Assembly: GCA_021234155.1 (NCBI GenBank)
Contig: JAJEKV010000042.1
Span: 2,601,257 to 2,665,256 of the forward strand
Length of the DNA: 64,000 nt
Source: Isoetes taiwanensis
Taxonomy: Eukaryota > Streptophyta > Lycopodiopsida > Isoetales > Isoetaceae
Reading direction: 5' to 3'
Positions 1-9,345 of this stretch are shown one piece after another. The translations under genes were made by a program, and so were the position numbers. The stretch's first letter is position 1; each line of letters opens with the position of its first letter. The notes under the pieces are model-generated. The model was not told the origin of the DNA, searched no databases, and saw only the letters and a program-made list of their open reading frames with translations.

Positions 1-381
1 AACTCTTATTTTTCTGATGGATTTCTAAGTTTTGCATATTCCAATGTGTATGTAAGACGCTCTCAGAAATACTTTGTGGTGATTGCGCTTTATGTGAGTG
101 ACACTATTTTGGCAATCAAGAGAAGGTTCTCTTCTGCATTTAGACATATCACCAAACATTAGAAAATTATAGCACTCGGATATTTTCCTTTGTGACCACC
201 AAAGGTTTTTTCATTCGAATGCGAGACCAAATTTGCACGTGGGGAGATTATCTATGAGTTGCAATATTTGGTCTTCATTCTTAGACACGAAATTTTCTAT
301 ATCTTATTCGGTGAAAGACTAAAGTCGCAGGTGGGGTGTTAGCGAAGCTGCCTATATTAGGTGCCTTTATAAAAAGGCAAC
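1..381. other. Intergenic sequence, no gene seen
   Basis: AT-rich sequence with no open frame, splice-bounded exon or repeat that I can recognise. It leads directly into the truncated LINE that follows and may be unrecognised LINE or flanking DNA. Confidence 0.4.
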
Positions 382-1000
382 GTGAGCCCCTTTTATCTTT
401 CACCTTTTTCCTTGTATGTACCTTTCATGGTACCTATTAACATATATCATTCAATATATGTGTCTTCTGTTGTGGTGCCCATGAAGAAGCGCAGACTTAT
501 AGCTTCCATTCGCACGGGTGCACATCACCTCTGCATTGAAACAGGACATTGGGCTCGGGAAGCACGAGAGCAAAGGCTTTACCCCATTGAGGATGAATGT
601 CATGCCCTCCAGATCTGCCCAGCGTTTGCCCATATCCGAGAGCGATATGTTCTCTTACTAGTACCTGGCCAGCCGTTGCATCAGTTATTGACTACGACGT
701 CAGTGGATTTGTTGGGGTCATACCTCCAGGAGGTTATGGATGCACGGACTCAGTTGTGTCCTCCGAGACGGTATTGAACTGTCCTATACAATTTATGCGT
801 GCAAAGATACTTATTACTTTGCTAAGGTTTTTCCTCGAAAACCCTTGGTGAGGGGTTTTTTAATCTGTCGATAATAATATGCTTGCTCTCTTTTTGTTTG
901 GGTCCCATACGCCAATCGGTCTCCGTGGACGCTAAAAAATCTATTCTATTCTATTCTATTCTATTCTATTCTATTCTATTCTATTCTATTCTATTCTCTT
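382..1000 (+). mobile_element. 5'-truncated non-LTR retrotransposon (LINE) 3' end
   Basis: The open frame from about 484 to 776 encodes the C-terminal tail of a LINE reverse transcriptase polyprotein. It shows a block IASIRTGAHHLCIETGHW, then IEDECHALQICPAF and IRERY, the arrangement C-x-H-x4-C/H seen after the RT domain in this type of LINE. The same block recurs at 3102-3368 (minus) and about 54.5-54.75 kb (plus). The RT core is missing, so the copy is 5'-truncated and dead. The 3' untranslated part (about 820-940) shares the landmarks ggttttttaatc and tctccgtggacg with other copies in this window and ends in an ATTCT pentamer tail. It has no neighbours that depend on it. I am confident in the class and less so in the 5' border. 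Confidence 0.75.
941..998 (+). repeat. (ATTCT)n pentanucleotide tail of LINE
   Basis: About eleven perfect ctatt units directly follow the conserved LINE end (ctccgtggacgctaaaaaat). The position shows this is the element's 3' tail rather than an independent microsatellite. Confidence 0.85.
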
Positions 1001-1003
1001 GTG

Positions 1004-2840
1004 CTTTCTTAGTAAACTAGCAAGTTTAACATTAATGCTTCAGGTTCGAGCTCAGAATCCAGCGATGCTCTATAGTGATGGTTTCAGACTTTATGCTCTT
1101 GCAGGTTTCAGGCTCCCAATGCTGTAAATGTCAAGCTCTTGCAAATTTGAAGCTATGCTTCAGCTGCCCAGGTAACTTGCCCTAACCGGTCGTGCCAGAA
1201 TGCTCGATTTTTCATTCTCGGATAGAATGATCGCCACATGGTGAAGTATCATTGGATGACAGACCAGAACGAAGACCAACGTTCCTTGACATAATCGGAT
1301 TCTTTAGCAGAAGCGTCAAAGGCAAACTCTGCCTAGAAAACCAGTCAAGGTGAAATTCGAACATTAAATATGGCATGCAATCATTTTTTGCGGCTATCTA
1401 AGATCTAGTGTGCCAGGCTTCAAGACGCCTCCAAACATAAATACAGATCCAAATGGTGTGCAAAATCCCTAAGTTTTGGAGTTTGATTCTAAGGTCCAAA
1501 TTAGACTTAAATAGGAACATATGGTAAACTTGGCTTACACCAAAATAAAACTTCCATATCATGTATCCAACACCAAGTTGGTCCAAGAGTATAATGCCCT
1601 TGAGTAAAGCTTTAAACTTAGGCCAACATGTAAGCTTTAAACTTAGGCCAAGTAGTACAAAGCAGTAGAAATGTGAATGGAAAATGTAGATCCAGTTCAG
1701 AGGTACAGAGTATAACACCACCATTTGTGGCCCTTCTCTATTATCAGCAGTATTATCTTCAAGTTCCTATCAGTTTCAATTCTCCAAGCTCAAACATAAC
1801 CTAAAACACAAGGAATATAAATAAATAAATATATATTAATCACGCCATTTAAGACCCTCAAGTCTTAAATAGGAAGAGAAGCCCCTACATGCAGCCAACC
1901 AATCACAATTAGCCATAAACTATCCTTTTGCCCTAAGTTAGAATGAGCTAAAATGAAATAAAAGACTGTATAAAAGCTCAAGATAAAGCAAACAACTTCC
2001 ATAAATCTATCATTTCTGTAACATATTGTTTTTAGTCATTTAATACTTACTCTCCTTTAGGAAGCAGACTGTTTTAGGCTTTAAAAAAATCCGAAGCATT
2101 CCATGACCAAACCTTTTGGTCTTAAACTGTATTTGGACTACAAAAGTAGGCATCTTCTGTATTTAAACTCTAGAAGATCTCAAGCTTCACTAATTACAAG
2201 CTTTCTCATTTAGTATGGAAAATACATTGCATTACCTGGTTATACACTGAAGGTCCGACCCAAGTTCTTATATTCGAGCATCTGGACAGTTCGAGATGCT
2301 TTCTCATAGCTTATCCTCATATTTCTTGTTTGGTGGCTGGCCTCCATCACCAAAGCATTGCCTTCAGAAGATCTTATAGTATGCTGAAAAAAAACCTATT
2401 GGAAATCGGCCACATATATCTCCGTATTTTTTGTGAAGCCTGCTCCATATATTGAAGCAGAGAATTCATATGCGAACGGTGAATTCAGCACGATTATCCA
2501 ATGAGAAACCTCGCAAAACTGGATTATATATATTTATTATGCAAATATAGACTCAATCCAAATCATCTGCAACATGTAGCATGCCATTTAAAGCAAAAAT
2601 CTCTGTCTAACAGCCTTCATTTAGGACCTTATCTGAGTCTGAGAGGGGGAATCCGTCCTCCAAAACCTAGTCCCAAGAGTTTATGCATGTAAAGCCCAGG
2701 AAAAAAGGTCAATGCACTATCCCTAGTTAGATATAGTCTGCCAGAAACATTGGGCAGAACCCAGCAGACCCCTGCCTAGTTAATCGGATAGCAGCATCCT
2801 CCATTCGTAAAGCCCGAGAGGAAAGCCAAATTTCGGCCAA
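1004..2840. other. Anonymous intergenic sequence
   Basis: No coding region recognised. Short open frames on both strands (for example around 1398-1724 minus and 2501-2692 plus) have no domain, no conserved motif and no splice context, and are treated as chance. The codon-like composition is AT-biased throughout. Confidence 0.5.
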
Positions 2841-2842
2841 GG

Positions 2843-3368
2843 AGAATAGAATAGAATAGAATGGCATAGAATAGATTTTTTAATGGACCCATACAATAGC
2901 CTAGTACAACCATTACTACTAGGATTAAAAAACCCTTCTCTCGAAAGGTTTTCAAGGGAAAAACCTTTGCAATAATGATGATACTAAACAAGCAGAAGAA
3001 AATATAAGTAGGCGATGACTAATGAGGACGCAATAATTGCACTCATCCAGAATCTCAAGTATGTATAATGCCAAGTCATGCACAGATAGAGCTCTTAGAA
3101 GCTATGGAAGCGTAGAATGGAATGTTAAAGTCAAATAACGGTTCCAGACTATCTCAAAAGCAGGATATCTTAGCAGAGTATGGCTTTCATCTTCAATAAC
3201 CTGTAACTGACAGCATGCACATAATCTCGCTTCTCGTGGCAATTGCGGCCGCTCCCATCTACCTGTCTTAATCTGTAGCTTATGGGACCCTGTGCGAAAT
3301 GATGCAATAGCTACAAGCTTTTTCCTGGACAAGGAAGCAAGCAAATAAGCTTGTAGTCCTGGTGCCAA
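2843..3368 (-). mobile_element. 5'-truncated LINE 3' end, minus strand
   Basis: The minus-strand frame 3368-3102 encodes the same LINE C-terminal block as at 0.5 kb. It reads VAIASFRTGSHKLQIKTGRW, a CACC pair followed by VIEDESHTLLRYPAF, and IVWNRYLTL. The Cx2C and H-x4-C/R spacing is better kept here. Downstream on the minus strand lie the conserved LINE 3' landmarks (ggattaaaaaacc, gaccatacaata in plus orientation) and an AGAAT-type tail at 2843-2876. The RT core is absent. A perfect inverted repeat lies just beyond the truncated 5' border (3379-3416). Confidence 0.75.
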
Positions 3369-3378
3369 AGTGGGATTT

Positions 3379-3416
3379 ATATGTGCATGATAATGACTTG
3401 ATTATCATGCACATAT
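3379..3416. repeat. Perfect 16-bp hairpin
   Basis: The arm atatgtgcatgataat at 3379-3394 and its exact reverse complement at 3401-3416 are separated by 6 bases. It lies about 10 bp outside the truncated 5' end of the LINE at 2843-3368. Confidence 0.85.
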
Positions 3417-3724
3417 AGATGACTTGATAAAGGTTAGGAGAGTATATGGAAAAACTTCTAAGCAATTGTAAACTCAATAAATTCCAATAGTAAATCGATG
3501 TAACCACACAATTTACCCAAGTCCATATATCACCATGATTCAAACTTTAGCACCGCATACGTCAAGGGTGCATACCTCAAGGGTTACTTATGCGTTACCT
3601 CCTTCTTGTATGAAGAGACAGCTTGTAGCTCAACATTTTTCTGTACTTTCATACTACATAATGGCCATTCTAGGAAGTATGCCTTCTTTATACACTAAAA
3701 AAACATATCGCCAGAGTTCATTAG

Positions 3725-3850
3725 AAGGAAGGAAGGAAGGAAGTATATTTTAACGTCCGCGGAGGCCAAACTTGACCTATGAGACGGTACATGCAGTAAA
3801 AAAAACCTCTTTCCTTTAAAAGATAAACTAACACATGGTTACAAGTTGTA
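3725..3850 (-). mobile_element. Probable LINE 3' terminus with CTTC tail
   Basis: Read on the minus strand, the sequence ends tttggcctccgcggacg then ttaaaa, closely matching the terminal tctccgtggacg-ttaaaaaa of the other LINE ends. It is followed at 3743-3725 by TTCC repeats in place of ATTCT. Only the terminal part is recognisable, so the left border is approximate. Confidence 0.45.
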
Positions 3851-3929
3851 ACCCTGCAACTCCTAAAAATGAGACTTCTAGGAAAAAAAATTGGTATTAA
3901 CAAGTCTCGCCCTTTTTTTTTTTAGGGTA

Positions 3930-5770
3930 AGAGTATGCAATATATAAAAATTTACATAGGATATCCCCAAATGGGATTGATGGAAAGAATTATCACAAAG
4001 CGGATATAACTCATAAGTGTCAAGGATTGTACTAAAAACTACCACTCCAATCTCGCCCTTGTATACAACATGGCATCAATTTGATCCAAATGTATATTGC
4101 CACTAAAAAGAGCTTTACACTTAGGCAACAAGCAGCATGCATATAAAAAAAATGCATGACGATGGATGGCCCTGCTAGATTTCTAGTGCCTGGTATTGTT
4201 CTGACAATCAGAAGCTCCAAACTCATAGCCAATTAGGCCAATAGACTCATCGCAGAGAGGTAATTGGATTTGAGATATGTAATCTTCCTTGCTAGATGAG
4301 TGTTTCATATTAATTATGAAGAAAAGTTCCTGGCTACTTTCTGACAAGCAAGTAAAAGTATATAAAGGCAAATAAACTACTTAGGAAACATATCTTATGT
4401 ATCAGTATTGGATTGAATGCCAAAAAGAAATGAATAAGAAAGATAAGGTCATGCTAGTACCTGAAAGCTTTGCTTAGATTAGAATGCCTGCTGAGCTTCC
4501 ACATGTAGTTTACAAAAGAATCTCAAGCTATGAGTAGCATAGAAAACACAATTGAGATTGTGATTGTGATTGTTGTGGCCATCATTGGAGTTGCTTTGCA
4601 TGTGAACTCTCTAAAGAAAATGAAATGAAGCTTCTTGTCTTCAAGCCTTCTAGTAAGTGAGCTTTGCACGATAAGAGATTAGCACTTATGGATTCTTGGT
4701 AGCAACGACACTGACGAAATGGCAGTGCAAGTTCGAAGCTTATTTTCCAGGAATTTCTCTAAAATATGAAGATCTAATGGTGATGTTTCAATTTAGGTGA
4801 CGTGGACAACCACGTCGATAGGCTAGAAAACTAGGGATAGTAGACAACCACGTCGATAGGCTAGGATTGGGGGGTAGGCAAGGCTGCTAGCTAATAAAAT
4901 TGCGAACAGAAAACCCAAAAAACTTACAATAAACATATAGAGGAAAGGAAAAAAAGGTTTATTTTATGTTAGAAAGAAAGTCAAACTGAAGATATAGGAA
5001 CCCGGTATCAGCCTCTTTGAAGATATGGTCACCTGGTATCAGCCATCCACGGGAAAAGATACAGGCACCTGGTATCAGCCATGCACAGACTGGAAGAGAC
5101 AGCGGCATAAGTGCAAATCTGAAAAATGGCAGAAGCGCGGCGTAGCCATGCCATCTATGCCATGCTTCAATCAATCAATATTACTTACTATTCATTGAAT
5201 AATGCAAATTGGTAGACATGATTCTGCCCTTTGCAGACCATAAATCAGATGCAGAACACAACAAAATGCAAAACATGATCCTTGCCTGACTGCCGCTGCA
5301 GCTCCGCCAGATCTATCAGGCCGCCGTGCCGAAGAGTGCAGCATGGATTTGGCAGGGTTTTTTTTAATTCTGTCAGGGCGCCTCTGCACTTTCGGCTGTC
5401 AATTTTTTCTTCTCAAGCATGGCGCCCACCCCACTGTTGCTCCTCTGTTACATACCTATTTTCGTTAATCCTCCGATTATTGACTGCAACACCGCCATTA
5501 TTCTACTTGCTTGCCTGCTTTGGGCGAGATTCGCCCCATATCCGATCTTCAAAGCATTCACGTTCTTCATTTTATATCCTGATTCCTTAACGAATTTCTC
5601 TCTCACTCGTGCTAGGTTTTCCTTTCCTTATTTATTTATCTTCTATCTATCTTCATTATTTATTTACCATAGAGAATTTTTTTGCCAAAGCACTACAAGG
5701 GCTATATCCACAACTCACACACTAACGCATCACTAATCAACCTTTCTAGCCTAGCCGTAAGTTACAATTG
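3930..5770. other. Anonymous intergenic sequence with small tandem repeats
   Basis: No gene recognised. Two copies of gacaaccacgtcgataggct lie at 4805 and 4843. A degenerate unit of about 33-36 bp containing cctggtatcagcca recurs three times between about 5000 and 5085. The stretch 5280-5740 is pyrimidine-rich and contains open frames on both strands without recognisable domains. It could be a transcribed leader of the small ORF at 5773. Confidence 0.4.
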
Positions 5771-5772
5771 TT

Positions 5773-5925
5773 ATGGATACTTCTCGCTATTCGGTCGTCC
5801 TGCCTACACCGACACTCTCTTTATTGCAGGAGAAATTTGATCCTGAGCAACCCCTTTGGTTGCAGGAGGAGTTGATTGTGGCCAACACTGTACCCCAACA
5901 ACCGCAGCAGAAGAGGCGGCCTTAA
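5773..5925 (+). CDS. Small ORF, 50 codons, unknown
   Basis: An ATG after a pyrimidine-rich leader opens a 50-residue frame. It begins MDTSRYSVVLPTPTL, contains LLQEKFDPEQPLWLQEEL and ends in a glutamine/arginine-rich tail before TAA. A potential splice donor (gtaagt) lies just upstream at about 5757. No family is recognised. The composition (Q, E and P rich) is more protein-like than neighbouring chance frames, but the length is marginal. It may be a leader peptide or a remnant of a mobile element. Confidence 0.25.
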   Translation: MDTSRYSVVLPTPTLSLLQEKFDPEQPLWLQEELIVANTVPQQPQQKRRP

Positions 5926-6249
5926 AATAGTGTTTTGATATTGACACTCTATTCATTACATGTAGAGTACTCCTTGCAATATCATGTATAAGAAGCTACT
6001 AAAACCTATAAATTAAAAATGCAAGCTGAGAATCCAATTCTTGACACCGAATTGCAACTACCTGATATCCATGTATGAACAAAACCTTTATCAAGCTAGG
6101 GAAATCTATGTATGAACAAAATCATTATCAAGATGGGAAAATATCATAGACTGTAGTTACTATAATTCTAGTAAGAGACTCGTCTAGCTAGACAAAGCAA
6201 ATTGGCCTTTGTCAAGTTGATACTTAATATCATTTTTATTTACTTAACT

Positions 6250-6556
6250 TAGGGTTCATTCGCACCCGCCGTTTAGTTAAAGTTAAGTTAAAAAAAATTA
6301 ACTACCTAGTTAAACGTAATTATAACAATTGCATTCACACTAAAAATAGTTAAGTTTGTGTTGAATACTTAACTTAACTAGAATAATGTTAAATTTCTTC
6401 ACACCAAACATAGTTAAGTTAGAAAATTATAACCTAACTACTAGTTGTTCAGACATCGTCTTGTTAAGTTAGTGGTTTTAAACCAAAATCCCTTCAGACA
6501 TGCCTTTAGTTAAGTTACAAGTTTAACTTAACCAGAATGCATTCGAACCAATCCAG
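6250..6556. mobile_element. MITE, family shared with 22198-22443
   Basis: A roughly 300-bp AT-rich element full of gttaagtta-type motifs starts with ggttcattcgcacc and ends with a degenerate inverted copy (gcattcgaacc). The same terminus reappears in inverse orientation at 22443 (ggtgcgaatagaccc). It has no coding capacity. Termini of this kind flanked by TTA are typical of PIF/Harbinger-derived MITEs, but a clean target duplication is not visible. Confidence 0.6.
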
Positions 6557-6566
6557 TTCTGTTTAT

Positions 6567-6570
6567 AGAT

Positions 6571-6605
<35 letters not shown>

Positions 6606-6614
6606 CATACATAC
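6567..6614. repeat. (ATAG)n / (ATAC)n microsatellite
   Basis: Nine to ten atag units followed by three atac units lie directly after the MITE. Confidence 0.85.
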
Positions 6615-6964
6615 ATTATTATCCCTTGTACCCTGAGGCCCGTGGACTTATGTAGCATGGGCGAGCTCCCTTACGGGTGCTACTAGCACATCATGCTGGT
6701 TTACAATGTAACCTTTTCTTAATCAAAGCTTATTCAAAGCATGTTTTCAGTCAAGTTATTTACCTACTTGGAAGAACATGAACCAAAAAAATCTGGTTCA
6801 AAAACAAAATCTGAAAGTCTAGGTGTCTGCATGGCAGTGCAAAAACAAATTCAAAACTCAGATTTTACCTTTGCAAACAAACAAGTAGAGAAAGATTGAT
6901 ATATTCACAGATTTGCAGTCCACATAAATTTCATTGCACAAGAAAACCACATGTCCTCTTTTAC

Positions 6965-8067
6965 CTTTTATCAGCAGCAGTGATCCTCCAAAGTTTGCCC
7001 ATATCCCTTGAAACCAATATTTGGATACCATCATATGGCAATATATCATCTTTAAGTAACTGCAAACTTTCATCAGAGAGTGATTGTTTGAGGTTATTCC
7101 CCTTCACAATTGTATTTGCTACTTCAAATGCCAGAATTCCAATCTTGTTTCCCTTAGGTGCCACACCGGCACCAAATCCACTACTCAAGTATACCCAAGT
7201 ATATACTGCTCGAAAATGTGTCAAGGGCTTCAACAGCTTTACCAAAACCAGCAGTGCCAGCCCTTCCAAGAAACCAAAACCAGCAGTGCCAGCCCTTCCA
7301 AGAAGCGATCCCACCTCTGACACCTGCTGATCCCACCTCTGACACCTGCTGACAAGAGATATTGTATATGTCATCAAGCTTTAATGGAAATCATAGACAT
7401 TGTGTAACCTCTACATTTATGCTTACAATGCAAATTCACAAGCTTGTAACAAATGAGAACCTATGCATAGAAAAGTTCTTGTAAATAGTACAGCATGTTA
7501 TCGTTTAGACCATGGGATACCTAGCACCAGCACATGATTTATTTTCATTTACCATGTCATACTGATGCCCTTGCATGTCTCAAAATGTAACAAAGCTTTA
7601 AGAAAGGTGATAATGTTATAATTTACAAATAGAAGTGATGCAAAGAAAAACACAATCCACCAAACTGCATTCTTAGCAAAGAGACAAATGTTAGTTCCAG
7701 ACATGACAACAATCAACAATTTTTGCCAATTTAGAGAGGTTTTTGTTGGACTAGTCCGTGGACAAGCATTTCAAAGTGTATGCATGATTATTGAGGCGGG
7801 GAAAATAAGGAATGCTTGCTAAGTAAATATTGATGCGCATCATGAGGTCCTGAATAATTATAAATTGCGAACAAGAATGATAAGCACCTTTGCTGCTCCT
7901 TTCTTTGCAACTATTGTTGTTTTCGACTTTGTTGTCCTGGCCTTCTGTGACAAGACCCGGAACAACCTTTTCTTGTCTTCTTTATCTTCACCATCATCGC
8001 GGCTCTCAACATCATCTGTGTCATATCCTGGAAGTGCTGTTTTCTCCAAGGGAGATGACTGATCCAA
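6965..8067 (-). pseudogene. PSI1-like (DUF3475) gene fragment, two exons
   Basis: Two exon-like blocks match the N-terminal half of plant PSI1/PSK-simulator proteins, which belong to phytosulfokine-linked growth control. Exon A (about 8067-7888) encodes KKRLFRVLSQKARTTKSK and ends at a donor (aaag/gtgctt). Exon B (7323-6965) starts VSEVGSLLGRAGTAGFG, then carries GNKIGILAFEVANTIVKG, LKQSLSDESLQLLKDDIL, LVSRDMGKLWRI and AADKR before a donor (ag/gtaaaa). DUF3475 normally continues into a second conserved domain (DUF668), which is not found downstream. A 32-bp tandem duplication inside exon B shifts the frame, and a 22-bp duplication has copied the splice acceptor. The fragment is therefore probably broken or captured rather than a working gene. 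Confidence 0.7.
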
Positions 8068-8303
8068 CTAAGCACGATTTCATTAATTGGAGAAAATAAG
8101 CCCATTTTGAGAATTTTAAGCACACCTAATTTGCTCTAGCACGAATACATCACCTACTTCTCGAGCACAAGAAACATGAGGTAATTAATATACACATATA
8201 CATAAAAATCTTGGGTTATACTTGTACGTGTACATGACACTCGTAGAAGCTCAATAATGGCCCTACATTGTACACCAATAATTCACATAAATAATTTTAC
8301 TTC

Positions 8304-8315
8304 ACTATAAAAACG
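8304..8315 (+). promoter_or_regulatory. TATA box of small ORF 1
   Basis: The motif cactataaaaa lies about 35-40 bp before the ATG at 8349 and is conserved in the second unit at 8907-8918. Confidence 0.4.
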
Positions 8316-8348
8316 GCTTGACGAGGGGGTAGAGGCCATTCATCTTCC

Positions 8349-8474
8349 ATGGCTTCCTCGATGCCTCGTCCAGAGCACATCCGCTCTTTCAAGTGTTACT
8401 TGAGCTACAACGATCTGGGCGAATGCGCTAGAAATGGCGTTAAGCTTGATCCATGGCTCTTATCTAAAGGCTGA
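8349..8474 (+). CDS. Small ORF, 41 residues, unknown
   Basis: The frame opens at a ccATGG start and encodes MASSMPRPEHIRSFKCYLSY, then NDLGECARNG and LDPWLL, before TGA. The related unit at 9004 keeps the KC, DL, C and LDP positions, which argues for past selection on this frame. No family is recognised. The stop may be premature relative to the longer frame of unit 2. Confidence 0.35.
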   Translation: MASSMPRPEHIRSFKCYLSYNDLGECARNGVKLDPWLLSKG

Positions 8475-8819
8475 TGGACACTGCTAGTGCTTGCGGGGAA
8501 GCTCACTCGTGTTAAGGTCCACATTTCGCGGCTTCCCGATCGGGGAGATCTATGAGCTGAATGGCATCCACGAGCTTTGATGTTGATGGCGAGTGAATGC
8601 GCTTTTGCCAATAATGTAATAATGACATGGGTACCTAATAACTAAGTAAGGATGTAATAGCATTACGATTAAGGATGTAATATCGCGTACCTTAGCGAGT
8701 ATATTGTAACGATGTGCTATCCCACCTCCACTTTTTACGCAAGTTTGTCATTGAATTCAATCATAGCTAAATTCGTCAAGCAAACATGTTTTCAAACATC
8801 GCATATTAGTATGAAATCG

Positions 8820-9180
8820 GTAATATTCTTGTGCGTATACAACGATCGATACACGTTCAATAATGGGGGGAAGTCTACCCCAATAATTCACCTCAATCAT
8901 TCCACTTCACTATAAAAGCTTCTCACTTGGGGCTAAATTTCATTCATCCCCATGGATTTTTAAGCCTTCTTCAATTCACCACATTGAGGCGATCAAGTGC
9001 TCAATGAGCCACGAAGATCTTGTTGGTTGCCTAGGCGGGCATCTTCTTCTTGATCCCTACCGCAAAGAAAAGCTTTGGGCCGAGATTCATTGCCCGCATC
9101 AATTAGGTGTTATGATCCATCGATTTGGCTTCACGGCGCATGAGCTATGAGATATCGGGGATCACTACTCTGATATGTAG
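8820..9180 (+). repeat. Unit 2 of the duplicated module
   Basis: A diverged direct duplicate of 8190-8600. The TATA element lies at 8907-8918. The ccATGG start is followed by an early stop in its own frame, so the related frame is entered only at an internal ATG (9004). Confidence 0.5.
9004..9150 (+). pseudogene. Second small ORF, 48 residues, probably decayed
   Basis: The frame starts MSHEDLVGCLGGHLLLDPYR, includes KLWAEIHCPHQLG and ends FGFTAHEL. It aligns with the 8349 ORF over the KC/DL/C/LDP pattern, with the upstream part present only in a different frame from the ccATGG start. This suggests a one-base frameshift. Function unknown. Confidence 0.35.
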
Positions 9181-9345
9181 GGATCACTACTACTGGTGAA
9201 GATGAATGAATCACTGTTTGGCATTGTATAGTGTAAGAGCTCTTGTGTTGAGATGAAAAACACAAAGCCTAATGAATAATAACTAGTCTATTGTGTTTGC
9301 ATGTCATGTATGATATAGTAATTATGTAAAAGAGCATTGCATACC

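Larger units (their letters stand above)
8190..8600 (+). repeat. Unit 1 of a duplicated TATA-plus-small-ORF module
   Basis: A diverged direct duplicate of 8820-9180. Both units carry caataattcac, then ttcactataaaa, then a cat-tcatc-ccatgg start region, and a short frame with the pattern HI-x3-KC-x-(L/M)S-x2-DL-x2-C followed by LDP. Confidence 0.55.
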
